From assembly GCF_024662015.1 (NCBI RefSeq), contig NZ_CP102480.1, positions 1,398,501 to 1,462,500 of the forward strand: a DNA stretch of 64,000 bases, read 5' to 3'. Below, one piece after another: positions 7,488 through 19,223 of the stretch; position 1 is the first letter of the stretch, and the number at the start of each line of letters is the position of its first letter. The notes beneath the pieces are model-generated. The model searched no databases. It saw only the letters and a program-made list of their open reading frames with translations, and was not told the DNA's origin. The translations under genes were made by a program, and so were the position numbers. The stretch comes from Nisaea acidiphila (GTDB taxonomy: Bacteria > Pseudomonadota > Alphaproteobacteria > Thalassobaculales > Thalassobaculaceae).

Positions 7488-10268
7488 TTAAAACGGCACC
7501 TCGTCCGCGTCAATCGGCTCCGCCGGAACGGGTGCCGTCCCGAAAAAGCCACGGGTCTCGGCGACCGCTTCCGCGAGCCCGCAGCGGCGAACCTCAACCC
7601 CTTCCGGAAAGGCCCCGAGCAGGCGCGACGGCATCATAGGGTCGAGCAGCACGAAGACGCCGCGGTCGTCCGCCCGGCGTACCAGCCGTCCGAAGGCCTG
7701 CTTCAGCTTCAGCCGCGTCAGCATGTCGGTATAGGTGCCTCCGCCGAAGGCCGAGCGCCTCGCCTTGTAAAGGATGTCCGGACGCGGCCAGGGCACGCGG
7801 TCGAAGACGATGAGGCGGAGCGAGTTGCCTGGCACGTCCACCCCGTCGCGCACCGCGTCGGTGCCGAGCAGACAGGCGTTCTCCTCGGCCCGGAAAATAT
7901 CGATCAGGGTGGTGAGATCGAGCCCGTCGACATGCTGGGCGTAGAGCGGCAGGTCGGCCTCGTCGATATCCCCGCCGATCCGACGGTGCACCTCGCGCAG
8001 CCGCTGGATCGCGGTGAAGAGGCCGAGCGCGCCGCCGCCGGAGGCAAGAAACAGCTCCCGATAGGCCGCCGCGACCTGCGCCATGTCGTCCTTGCGCACA
8101 TCGTTGACGATGAAGACCTTCGTCTGTGCCGGATAGTCGAAAGGCGAGGCGACGGCCGCACGCACCGCCGGCGCTTCGAGCCAGACCGCCCCCGTCCGCT
8201 CCTCCGCCGCCTGCCAGTCGCGGAACTCCTCGCCCGTGCCGTCACGCAAGGTAGCCGACGTCATCAGCACACCCTGCGCCTGCTTCACCACCGTCTCGGC
8301 GAAGGGCCGGCCCGGATCGATCCAGTGCCGGTGCAGGCCGATATCCATGTCCCGCCCGTCGCTGCGCTCGATCTCGAACCAGTCGGTGAAAGCCTCCGGC
8401 GTGTCGTGCGCCAGCGCCTTCAGCATGTCGCGCCAGGCACCGAGGGTCATCTCGCCGCGTCTTTGCAGGGAACGTGCGACGGCCTCGATACGGAGCCGGA
8501 TCGCGCTTTCCAGCTCGTCCGCATCCGCGTCGAGCCGGTCCTCCAGCCGTTTCTTCAGCTGCTTGATCGGTGTCAGGATGCGGGCCAGCGCCGCGTCCAG
8601 CGCCTCGGCGGCCTCCAGCAGTCCCTCGACCGGCGGATGGGTCTCGGTCTGCATCGAATAGGGACTGTCCGGATGGTCGGTGCGGGCATAGACCTGGGCG
8701 CGGACCAATGCGAGGAAACGCTCCGTCTCGCCACGCGTCTCGCCTTCCGCGATCCGGGTCATCCAGCCCTCGCCCGGCAACACGCGGGCGGCATGGAGCG
8801 CGGCCTCGAGCGCCTCCAGCGCCTCCTCGTCATCGGCGATCAGATCCTCGACCCGTTTCTTGAGCCCCCGGGCGCGCCCCGAGCGCCGCCCCTCGGCACC
8901 GATCAGCCAGCGCCGCAGCTCCACCGTCTCGATCGCCGTCAGATGGGCGGAGAAGGCGCTGTCCGCCGCGTCAAACACATGATGCCCCTCGTCGAACACA
9001 TAGCGGGTCGGCAGCGCGCCGTCGTCGATCCCGCCGAGGGCAGCCTGGATCATCACCAGCGCATGGTTGGCGACGACGATCTCGGCCCTTCGCGCACGTC
9101 GGATCGATTTCTCGATGTAGCATTTGGAATAATGCGGGCAGGCTGAATAGATGCACTCGCCGCGCCGGTCCGCGAGCCCGACCGTGCGCCCGCGCCCGAG
9201 CAGGTCGGCAAGCCAGGCCGGAAAGTCTCCGCCCTGCACGTCCCCGTCCCGCGTCGCCTCGGCCCAACGCGCCATCAGGCCGAGCGCGGTGCCGTATTGC
9301 GGCATGGTCGGCAGCGTGTTCACCGCCTCTTCCAGATTGAGCAGGCAGAGGTAGTTCTCCCGCCCCTTGCGCACCACCGCCTTCAGCGCCTTCCTGACCG
9401 GGTCGGGATAGAGCCGGTCAAGCTCGCCGTCGATCTGGTGCTGCAGGTTTCGGGTATAGGTCGAGACCCAGACCGCGCCCTCGTTCTTTTCCGCCCAGAC
9501 GCTCGCCGGCGCGATGTAGCCGAGGGTCTTGCCGACGCCTGTGCCTGCCTCGGCCAGCACCACGTTCGGGCGCCGCTCCTCGTCGCGCGGGGCGAAGGCG
9601 AATGCGGCGGCGGAGGCATAGTCCGCCTGGCTCGGCCGCGCCTCGGCATCGCCGCCGAGCAGGTCCTTCAGACGTCCCCGCGCCTCCTCCTCCGTCACCG
9701 GCTTGTTGCCCGCCGGAGGCTCCGGCGCGTGTTCCGACCATTCCTCGAGGCGGCGCCAAACCTGCAGCCCGCTCGGCCGCACCGCGCCCGGCGGCGGCAA
9801 CTCGCTCGCGCCGAGCGCATAGAGCACGGTCTCACCCCAGGCCCAGCCGCAATTGCGCATGGTCTCGGCGATCGGCCGGGCGCTCGGATCGCGGCTCCGC
9901 TCGGAGAGTTCGCCCAGTAGGGCCGCCGCCGCGTCTCGCAGCACCAGCGCCTCGTCCTCATGGTCCTCGGGCAGCGCCAGCAGCAGCGCCTGTGCGAGCC
10001 CGCGCGGGGTCGGCAGGCAGAAGGCGGCAGGACGCACAAAGGCGAAGAGCTCAAGCACATCCACCGCCTCGAAGCCGTCGAGACGCAGCCGCCGGGCAAT
10101 CGACCGGGCATGGGCGACGAGGCAGGGACCGGCGCGCAGACGGCGGGCAGCCTCATCGTGGCCGATCTCCTCCAGCTCGCCGTCCGGGCCAAGCCAGATC
10201 GCGGCGCGCGGCGCGAGCACGAGGCTCGGCAGCGCAGGCAGGCGGATCTGGCGGTCGGGGACGGTCAT
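7488..10268 (-). CDS. ATP-dependent DNA helicase, DinG/XPD-like superfamily 2
   Basis: Large helicase of about 926 residues. Walker A reads AEAGTGVGKT near residue 240 and the Walker B/DEAH-type box reads DEGHH near residue 425. Between them are four cysteines (YLC, then GECIYSACPHYSKC), the layout of the 4Fe-4S cluster in XPD/DinG helicases. C-terminal motifs include GTDAVRDGVDVPG and a QAFGRLVRRADD motif VI. DinG-type enzymes unwind DNA 5' to 3' and clear R-loops or forks. ATG 10268 is preferred over the GTG six bases earlier. The N-terminal 230 residues are less conserved. The protein is larger than E. coli DinG, so a relative is meant, not an orthologue. Confidence 0.88.
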   Translation of the reverse strand: MTVPDRQIRLPALPSLVLAPRAAIWLGPDGELEEIGHDEAARRLRAGPCLVAHARSIARRLRLDGFEAVDVLELFAFVRPAAFCLPTPRGLAQALLLALPEDHEDEALVLRDAAAALLGELSERSRDPSARPIAETMRNCGWAWGETVLYALGASELPPPGAVRPSGLQVWRRLEEWSEHAPEPPAGNKPVTEEEARGRLKDLLGGDAEARPSQADYASAAAFAFAPRDEERRPNVVLAEAGTGVGKTLGYIAPASVWAEKNEGAVWVSTYTRNLQHQIDGELDRLYPDPVRKALKAVVRKGRENYLCLLNLEEAVNTLPTMPQYGTALGLMARWAEATRDGDVQGGDFPAWLADLLGRGRTVGLADRRGECIYSACPHYSKCYIEKSIRRARRAEIVVANHALVMIQAALGGIDDGALPTRYVFDEGHHVFDAADSAFSAHLTAIETVELRRWLIGAEGRRSGRARGLKKRVEDLIADDEEALEALEAALHAARVLPGEGWMTRIAEGETRGETERFLALVRAQVYARTDHPDSPYSMQTETHPPVEGLLEAAEALDAALARILTPIKQLKKRLEDRLDADADELESAIRLRIEAVARSLQRRGEMTLGAWRDMLKALAHDTPEAFTDWFEIERSDGRDMDIGLHRHWIDPGRPFAETVVKQAQGVLMTSATLRDGTGEEFRDWQAAEERTGAVWLEAPAVRAAVASPFDYPAQTKVFIVNDVRKDDMAQVAAAYRELFLASGGGALGLFTAIQRLREVHRRIGGDIDEADLPLYAQHVDGLDLTTLIDIFRAEENACLLGTDAVRDGVDVPGNSLRLIVFDRVPWPRPDILYKARRSAFGGGTYTDMLTRLKLKQAFGRLVRRADDRGVFVLLDPMMPSRLLGAFPEGVEVRRCGLAEAVAETRGFFGTAPVPAEPIDADEVPF

Positions 10269-10352
10269 CCCCACCCTTTATCAAGGCCGCGCCGGGTTTG
10301 CCAGAACAGCGTGGAGCCTGCATTCTGGGTCCGGGCGAGGTGAGAGAGACGC

Positions 10353-11603
10353 ATGCACGAGAACAAGCCGGTCACGGATCCGAAGGCGGTGGAGATCATC
10401 CAGTGGCTGGTCTATCAGTCCTGGGAGAAAGTGCCGAACGAACAGCTGATCGCCGCCACCGCGGAGCGTCTTGTGGAGGCTGGGATTCCGCTCGATCGCT
10501 GCCGCGTCGCCATGTACACGCTGCATCCGGAAGTCGGCTCCCTGCTCTTCGATTGGGACCGCGCCGGCAATCTCCCGGAAACCGGCCGCCGGGAGGAGAT
10601 CGCCTATACCAGGGACGAATCGGAGGAGTGGAAGGCGAGCCCGCTGCGCCACATGATGGCGACCGGCACCCTGCAGATGCGGCGCCGGCTGACCGGCCCG
10701 GGGGCCCAGCTCGATTTCCAGGCGCTTGTAGATTTTCGCGACGAGGGCTTCACCGATTACTACGCGTGCATGTTCGGCGGCACCGAGGCGCTACGCCTGA
10801 TCAAGGAGGGCGAACGGAGCTGCGGCGCCATCCTGCGCTGGTCGAGCCGGCACCCCGACGGCTTTTCCGATCGCGACATCGCCTTCATCGACGCCATCGT
10901 GCCGGCCCTCACCTCCGCGATCCAGGCCCATCTCGACCAGGAGATCGCCGCCAACCTGCTGAGTGCCTATGTCGGCCCGCTGGTCGGCGCGCGCATCCTG
11001 AAGGGAGAGATCCGGCGCGGCATGGCCGAGAGCCTGAACGCCGTCCTGATGATCGCCGACCTCTCCGACTTCACCAGCGTCAGCGATATCGTCTCCAAGG
11101 AGGAGATGGTCTCGGCCCTGAACCGCTATTTCGACGCCATGCTGGAGCCGGTGCATGCGGCGGGCGGACAAGTGCTGAAGTTTCTCGGCGACGGTTTCCT
11201 CGCCATCTTCCCGCTCTCCCCCGGATTGGAAGCGGAAACCGCGTCGCACGCGCTGGAGGCCGCGAAAGCGGCCCTGGCGGCGGTCGACGAACTCGCCGAG
11301 ACCGAGGCGGATCTCGAGCGCCCGGCCATGGGGCTCAACGTGGCGCTGCATCTGGGCGAGGTCATGTTCGGCAATGTCGGCTCGCGCAACCGGCTCGATT
11401 TCACCGTGATCGGCCCGGCAGTGAACGAGGCGAGCCGGATGGAGAGCCTCTGTCGCTCGCTCGGCACCGACATCATCCTTTCCGAGACCATCGCCAGTCT
11501 CCTGCCGGAGGAGACTCGCCTGCTGACGCGGATGGAGCTGCGCGGCGTGAAGGGCGAGCGCGCGCTCTACGCCCCCGCCGAACCTCTGCAGGCCGCAAAA
11601 TGA
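10353..11603 (+). CDS. Class III adenylate/guanylate cyclase with N-terminal sensory region
   Basis: 416-residue nucleotide cyclase. Residues 1-200 form a GAF-like sensory region; the catalytic domain follows. Metal-binding aspartates lie in ADLSDFTS and LKFLGDGFLAIF, and the transition-state Asn/Arg in VNEASRMES. All active-site classes appear present, so it is probably active, most likely making cAMP. No membrane segment is seen. Its TGA overlaps the ATG of the following Lrp-type regulator (ATGA), so the two are translationally coupled. Confidence 0.87.
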   Translation: MHENKPVTDPKAVEIIQWLVYQSWEKVPNEQLIAATAERLVEAGIPLDRCRVAMYTLHPEVGSLLFDWDRAGNLPETGRREEIAYTRDESEEWKASPLRHMMATGTLQMRRRLTGPGAQLDFQALVDFRDEGFTDYYACMFGGTEALRLIKEGERSCGAILRWSSRHPDGFSDRDIAFIDAIVPALTSAIQAHLDQEIAANLLSAYVGPLVGARILKGEIRRGMAESLNAVLMIADLSDFTSVSDIVSKEEMVSALNRYFDAMLEPVHAAGGQVLKFLGDGFLAIFPLSPGLEAETASHALEAAKAALAAVDELAETEADLERPAMGLNVALHLGEVMFGNVGSRNRLDFTVIGPAVNEASRMESLCRSLGTDIILSETIASLLPEETRLLTRMELRGVKGERALYAPAEPLQAAK

Positions 11604-12079
11604 GCGAGCCCCGCCTCGACGAGACCGACCGCGCGATCCTGGACTATATCCAGCGCCACGGCCGTGCCGCCTATGCCGAGATCGGCGCCCATGCCGGGCT
11701 CTCGGTCTCCGCCGTCAACGAGCGGTTGAAGAAACTGCAGGCGGCGGGCGCGATCCGCGGCTACGGTGCTGTCCTGGAGCCGGCGGCGGTCGGGCTCGAC
11801 GTGCTCGCCTATGTCTCCGTGCTGATCGACTGGAGCGCGCATAACGCGTCCTTTCTCGAAGCGGTGCAGGCCATGCCGGAAGTGCTGGAATGCCACCATG
11901 TCACCGGCGACTGGTCCTACCTGCTGAAGATCCGCACCCGCTCCAACGACGCGCTGGAGGACGTGATCTCCAACCGCATCAAGCTGTTGCCGGGCGTGAC
12001 CCGCAGCCAGACGGTGATCGCGCTGAAATCGCCGAAGGAAAGTTCGGTGTTGCCGGTGAACGTGAGGTCGGAAAATTAG
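11600..12079 (+). CDS. Lrp/AsnC family transcriptional regulator
   Basis: 159-residue regulator. The N-terminal helix-turn-helix is LDETDRAILDYIQRHGRAAY followed by GLSVSAVNERLKKL. The C-terminal RAM/AsnC ligand-binding domain contains the CHHVTGDWSYLLKIRT motif. Such proteins form octamers that sense amino acids. The start overlaps the cyclase stop by 4 bases. Co-expression with a cyclase is unusual and might join amino-acid sensing to cyclic-nucleotide signalling; that is inference. LysE and EamA exporters lie close downstream and are possible targets. Confidence 0.92.
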   Translation: MSEPRLDETDRAILDYIQRHGRAAYAEIGAHAGLSVSAVNERLKKLQAAGAIRGYGAVLEPAAVGLDVLAYVSVLIDWSAHNASFLEAVQAMPEVLECHHVTGDWSYLLKIRTRSNDALEDVISNRIKLLPGVTRSQTVIALKSPKESSVLPVNVRSEN

Positions 12080-12081
12080 AA

Positions 12082-12348
12082 TTGGAACCGTGGCAAGAAA
12101 ACCTAAGGCTGCTTGGCATCGCCTTCATCTTTGTTGGCTGTGGTGTCTTCATTTACTCAAAAGCACGCATTTCGATATTCAATTTCAGAAACCGAAACAC
12201 AGACCATGAGTATGATCCGCGATATCCGTTTTTTCTGACCGAGAAGGCTCGCGCAATGCACGACGCCGAGACTCGGCACGGCTGCATTGTCTGGCTTCTT
12301 TTTCTGATTGGAATCACACTAGCGACCTGCTCTGGCGAAAAGTGGTAG
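12082..12348 (+). CDS. Small hypothetical membrane protein
   Basis: Possible 88-residue protein from TTG 12082, immediately after the Lrp-type gene. Two hydrophobic segments (LLGIAFIFVGCGVFIYS, about residues 10-26, and CIVWLLFLIGITLATC, about 67-82) flank a polar loop rich in Asn, Arg and Asp. The stretch is clearly more AT-rich than its surroundings. The Shine-Dalgarno is weak, and the frame stays open upstream inside the Lrp gene, so the start is uncertain. No family is recognised. Confidence 0.45.
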   Translation: MEPWQENLRLLGIAFIFVGCGVFIYSKARISIFNFRNRNTDHEYDPRYPFFLTEKARAMHDAETRHGCIVWLLFLIGITLATCSGEKW

Positions 12349-12400
12349 CTAGGCTTTGCCTGAAATGGGCGACGGTGTCCTTGAGGTCAAACCATTGACC

Positions 12401-12474
12401 GTCGTCCCCCCGGCGCCCAGAGATCATAGAGATCGAATCTCGTTCCCCTGGTCCCGGCCTGCGCCGGGATGACG
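12401..12474. repeat. REP-like palindromic element, copy 2 (shortened left arm)
   Basis: Shares GTCCCGGCCTGCGCCGGGAT, the following GACGG and the CCCAG-AGATC-TAGAG centre with the element at 7383-7465, but has lost about 10 bases of the left arm. It begins 12 bases past the stop of the leftward gene at 12486, in the same orientation and setting as copy 1. Confidence 0.65.
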
Positions 12475-12485
12475 GGCGGGAACGC

Positions 12486-13094
12486 TCACTTCTTCTCCAC
12501 GAATTCCCTGAGCGGCCCCATCGTGGTCATCGCGCCGCCGTCGGGCGTGCTCCAGACGCCGAAGAACATCGGTCCGAGTTCGGTTTTCACGGTCGTCACC
12601 GCCGCCGATCCCTTCGCTGCGTCGTGCTGGATCCGGATGTCCTGTCGCTGCCCGTTGACCTCCTCCGCGAAACCGGACGAGACGTGGTCGAGCCATTCTT
12701 GCGCCACATCGAACGCGACGCGTTCGGCCTGAAAGGCACATTTCAGCCGTCCCGGACGGGAATCCCGGACGAGAATCAGCTTGCGGCCCGACGGGCCCGA
12801 CATCGTCCATCGCGTTGCGTTCGAGCCAACTTCCGGCTCGATATGCCGGCCGGCGACCTCATCGACCGCGGCGGAGATTTTCTCAAGGTCGTAGGTCGGA
12901 TAGCGCAGGCAGAAGGTCTCGGCCATGGCGATCGCCGTGAAATCTCCGGATCCGGACTGTGCCTGCGCCGCGCCGGCCACAAGGCCGGCGGAATAGTGGC
13001 GCTGGCTTGCCGCAACGGCATCGCCCGCTCCGAGCAGCGGTACCAGCAGCGAGACGCATGCCGCGGTTCGCACGAAAGGCTTAAAGAAAATCAA
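12486..13094 (-). CDS. Hypothetical secreted protein
   Basis: About 202-residue exported protein of unknown function. It starts FFKPFVRTAACVSLLVPLLG, an N-terminal signal peptide with probable cleavage after GDAVAA-S (about residue 30). Two cysteines (ETFCLRYP and LKCAFQ) may form a disulphide in the periplasm. TTG 13094 is preferred over TTG 13100 because GGAG then lies 6 bases upstream. The mature part is soluble, with no catalytic motif recognised. A REP-like element follows the stop. Confidence 0.7.
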   Translation of the reverse strand: MIFFKPFVRTAACVSLLVPLLGAGDAVAASQRHYSAGLVAGAAQAQSGSGDFTAIAMAETFCLRYPTYDLEKISAAVDEVAGRHIEPEVGSNATRWTMSGPSGRKLILVRDSRPGRLKCAFQAERVAFDVAQEWLDHVSSGFAEEVNGQRQDIRIQHDAAKGSAAVTTVKTELGPMFFGVWSTPDGGAMTTMGPLREFVEKK

Positions 13095-13307
13095 GGTCAA
13101 CTCCGCTCATTGCGACAGGCGAACGGCGGCCACACGAATGCTCATGAAGGACTGAAATCCGGGCGTCGGGTCGGTCGCGCCGCCCCGTGTCAAAACAGTC
13201 ACTAAAGGCAAACTGGCGCGAGTGTTATGCGGCCGGTTCCTATTCCCCATCTGGGCCCGAGCGGGCACGATACCAGAAAAAACATGCTCCGAGGAGGACC
13301 GGCCCGA

Positions 13308-13919
13308 ATGTTTCCGACGCTCGACAGCGTGCTCGCACTGCTGGCCATGGCCTTTCCACTGATGGGCAGCCCGGGACCCGCCATCGTCGCCATTACCGCG
13401 AACGGGGCCGCCTTCGGGATCCGGGCAGGCCTGCCTTTTCTCTTCGGCATCTATGCCGGAGTCTTCACCGTGCTCTGCCTGACCGCGAGCGGGGTCACCG
13501 GCCTGCTGCTCGCCCTGCCCGGGGTCGGTCCGGTACTGGTGATGGCCGCAGTGCTCTACATGCTCTATCTCGCCTACCGGATCGCCACCGCACCGCCGCC
13601 GGGCATGCACGGAACGGACGATCCGGACCCGCCGGGCTTCGGCGCCGGGATCGTCGTCTCGCTGACCAACGTGAAGGCCTACACGGTTTTCACCGCGCTC
13701 TATGCCGGCAATATCCTGATCGAGAGCGACCCGATCCGGGACACGCTGACCAAACTCGCCATCCTTACCTGCGTCATGCTGTTCGTGAACGGCTCCTGGC
13801 TGGTCTTCGGCGGGATCTTCGCGGGCTTCATCCGCTCGCCCAGGATCGGGCGGGCCTTCAACATCACCATGGCGATCCTGTTGCTCGTCTCCGTGGCGCT
13901 TGCCGTCATCCCCCGATGA
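13308..13919 (+). CDS. LysE family amino-acid/metabolite exporter
   Basis: 203-residue inner-membrane protein with about six hydrophobic segments and the family signature MGSPGPAIVAI in the first helix, followed by GIRAGLPFLFGIYAG. LysE/RhtB proteins export amino acids or related compounds; the substrate cannot be told. ATG 13308 fits the family's usual length of about 205 residues and has GAGGAGG about 10 bases upstream. The frame is open further upstream, but that extension lacks family character. An EamA exporter follows on the same strand. Confidence 0.88.
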   Translation: MFPTLDSVLALLAMAFPLMGSPGPAIVAITANGAAFGIRAGLPFLFGIYAGVFTVLCLTASGVTGLLLALPGVGPVLVMAAVLYMLYLAYRIATAPPPGMHGTDDPDPPGFGAGIVVSLTNVKAYTVFTALYAGNILIESDPIRDTLTKLAILTCVMLFVNGSWLVFGGIFAGFIRSPRIGRAFNITMAILLLVSVALAVIPR

Positions 13920-13956
13920 GGCGATAGGATAAGGTTACTGACCTATCCGCCGCCGA

Positions 13957-14832
13957 TTGGACCGGCCCGTGCACATCATCCTGTTCGCGCTCTCCGCCCT
14001 GATCTGGGGGACGGGGGCCTATGTCACGACCCTGCAGGCCGGACCGGTACCGGTCCCGGTCTCCGTTGCCTACCGCATGCTTCTGCTGGCGGGTTTCATG
14101 CTCGTCGTGTTGCTCGCGACCCGATCGCGCCTCCGCGTCGCGGGACAGGACGTGCCATGGATCGCGGCGCACGCCGCGACCTTCTTCGCGCTCAATTTCA
14201 TCTGCTTCTATTATTCGACGCATCTGATCCCGAGCGGCGTCGCCACCCTCGCGCTCTCCACCTCCCCGATCTTCGCGACCGTGATCTCCTTCATTCTCTT
14301 CCGTGAGACGATCAGTCTGCGCGCGCTCGCCGGCATGGTGATCGGCATGGCCGGGCTCGCCGTCATCGTCTCTCCAGACCTCGCGAAGCTCTCGGCCGGC
14401 AGCGACGTCCTGCGCGGCATGCTCTGGGCTCTCGGCGCGGCCCTCGGCACAGCGATCGGCACCATTATCGGCGCCCGCAACCAGCGGCGGGGAATATCGC
14501 CCTACACGGCCAATTTCTGGGGCGGCATCGGCGGCGCTTCGATTTGCCTCGCCATCGCGCTTGCGAGCGGGATGGAGATCACCATCGAGCCGACGGCGCT
14601 CTATCTCGGCTCGCTCGTCTATCTCGGCATCGTCGCCTCGGCGGGCGCCTTCCTGATCTTCTTCGCCCTGGTCGCCCGGGTCGGACCCGGCCGCGCCGCC
14701 TATACCTTCACCACCGTTCCGGTGGTGGCGCTCGCCATGTCCGTGCTGCTGGAGAATGTCACGCTCGGCCCGCTGATGATCGCGGGCACGGCGATGATCC
14801 TGACCGGCAACGTACTGGTGCTGAAGCGCTAG
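13957..14832 (+). CDS. EamA/DMT family transporter
   Basis: Membrane transporter of about 291 residues with ten hydrophobic segments, the result of two EamA repeats. The first helix reads FALSALIWGTGAY and the second repeat begins near residue 150 (GMLWALGAALGTAIGTIIGA). DMT proteins export metabolites or amino acids; the substrate is unknown. Start codons TTG 13957 and GTG 13969 are both possible, without a clear Shine-Dalgarno. Its TAG stop shares CTAG with the stop of the convergent metallophosphoesterase. Confidence 0.87.
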   Translation: MDRPVHIILFALSALIWGTGAYVTTLQAGPVPVPVSVAYRMLLLAGFMLVVLLATRSRLRVAGQDVPWIAAHAATFFALNFICFYYSTHLIPSGVATLALSTSPIFATVISFILFRETISLRALAGMVIGMAGLAVIVSPDLAKLSAGSDVLRGMLWALGAALGTAIGTIIGARNQRRGISPYTANFWGGIGGASICLAIALASGMEITIEPTALYLGSLVYLGIVASAGAFLIFFALVARVGPGRAAYTFTTVPVVALAMSVLLENVTLGPLMIAGTAMILTGNVLVLKR

Positions 14833-15659
14833 CCCGAACGCCGGCGCTCCTCCTCGAGCGCCCGCTCGTCCCAGGCCTGGACGAAACGCATCTGCCCGGA
14901 ATTGATCTCCAGTGCGGTCAGCACCCCTGTTTTCACCGCGCCGCTATCGATCCCGATCCGGTGGTCATGCACCAGCGGCTCGCCATGGTTCCATTCCACC
15001 GTGTGGCCGTGCACCACGGTCAGCTCGAACGGCCAGACCTCCGGGTTCAGGAAAGGGTCGCGGATCCAGCAGAGCGTCTTCAGGGTCTGGTTTGACAGCG
15101 GCTGACGGGGATCGATCCCGGCATGGACGAAAAGATAGTCATCGACCCGGTAGGTCACAGACATGGACATGATGAATTCCAGCACCGGATCCGGAAGGCG
15201 GCGGCGCGTCTGCATGATCATGTCCCGCGCGCCGACCACGCGGTTGATGCCGAAACTGCGCCAGGTCTCCTCCCCGCCGTTAGCGGCCCAAAAGCGGAGA
15301 TCGTCGTCGTCGAGGCTGCCGTCGACCGCCTGGCGGAGCCAGTAATCGTGGTTCCCGAGCAGGCAGACATCCGTAACCGGGCGTTTCGTGAACGCCCCAA
15401 GTCCGCCGAGCGCGAGGCCGAGAACTTCGAGACTCGCCGGCCCGCGGTCGATCAGGTCGCCGAGCAGGATCGCCGTCACCTGTTCCGGCTTGATCCGCGC
15501 GACATCCTCCGCCACCGCCTCGAACAGCGCGGTCAGCAGATCGGCCCGTCCGTGCACGTCGCCTATGGCGATCACCATATGTCCGTTCGCAACCGGGCGC
15601 GGGACCTCGCGCCACTCGTAGCGATGGATTTCAGATTGCGGGTTCAGCTGCCCCTCCAA
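14829..15659 (-). CDS. Metallophosphoesterase, PPP/ApaH-like serine/threonine phosphatase type
   Basis: Roughly 276-residue hydrolase with the full two-metal motif set in order: GDVHG, GDLIDRG, GNHD, an FVHAG histidine and VHGHT. These families remove phosphate from proteins or cleave diadenosine tetraphosphate; the substrate here is unknown. The start is uncertain. TTG 15659 lies just before the conserved part. The frame remains open to ATG 15776, but that extension would overlap the divergent permease start and looks unconserved. The stop shares CTAG with the EamA gene. Confidence 0.83.
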   Translation of the reverse strand: MEGQLNPQSEIHRYEWREVPRPVANGHMVIAIGDVHGRADLLTALFEAVAEDVARIKPEQVTAILLGDLIDRGPASLEVLGLALGGLGAFTKRPVTDVCLLGNHDYWLRQAVDGSLDDDDLRFWAANGGEETWRSFGINRVVGARDMIMQTRRRLPDPVLEFIMSMSVTYRVDDYLFVHAGIDPRQPLSNQTLKTLCWIRDPFLNPEVWPFELTVVHGHTVEWNHGEPLVHDHRIGIDSGAVKTGVLTALEINSGQMRFVQAWDERALEEERRRSG

Positions 15660-15744
15660 CGGGTTATGATCGGCGCCGGCATACGGACCGGCGGCACGTG
15701 CCGGTCCATAGGGCAACAATGACAAGTCTGTGTCTAGGGACCAA

Positions 15745-18920
<3,176 letters not shown>

Positions 18921-19029
18921 CTACCCCGAAACGAGGCGGAAAGGCTATGATTTGTCTTGAAAATGTGATGTCGGGATGGAGGCCATCCTCAGCGCATCAG
19001 CACGGTTCAAGCATACACGAGCGACGTGA

Positions 19030-19052
19030 CCCGGTCTCTCTAGAGAGCCGGG
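19030..19052. repeat. Palindrome in the leuA-hemA intergenic region
   Basis: CCCGG-T-CTCTCTAGAGAG-CCGGG: an 11-bp inverted repeat with a single bulged T and no spacer. No T-run follows on either strand. It may be a dimeric regulator operator about 205 bp before leuA, or a leader hairpin. Confidence 0.45.
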
Positions 19053-19152
19053 AACCTAAGTCGAAGTGCGAGGCCGAGTTCCGTGTGCGTCAACATAACG
19101 CGCGAAACTAGTCAAAATCCGGTGTATCAGTCAAGCTGAGAGCGTGCGGATT

Positions 19153-19177
19153 GACCTGGATCATTAATCCAGGTCGG
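19153..19177. promoter_or_regulatory. FNR-like box overlapping a 23-bp palindrome before hemA
   Basis: TTGACCTGGATCAT (19153-19166) matches TTGAT-N4-ATCAA at 8 of 10 positions, 9 of 10 if C is allowed at the fifth as in FixK sites. It overlaps the perfect inverted repeat GACCTGGAT-CATTA-ATCCAGGTC (19155-19177). With GATAAA at 19189 as -10, transcription would start near 19201, placing the FNR-like site at about -41.5, the class II position. FnrL control of hemA is known in Rhodobacter. Confidence 0.6.
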
Positions 19178-19223
19178 AAAACGCGAGATAAACAGACCGC
19201 ACAATCAATGGGAGAGAGAGGCC

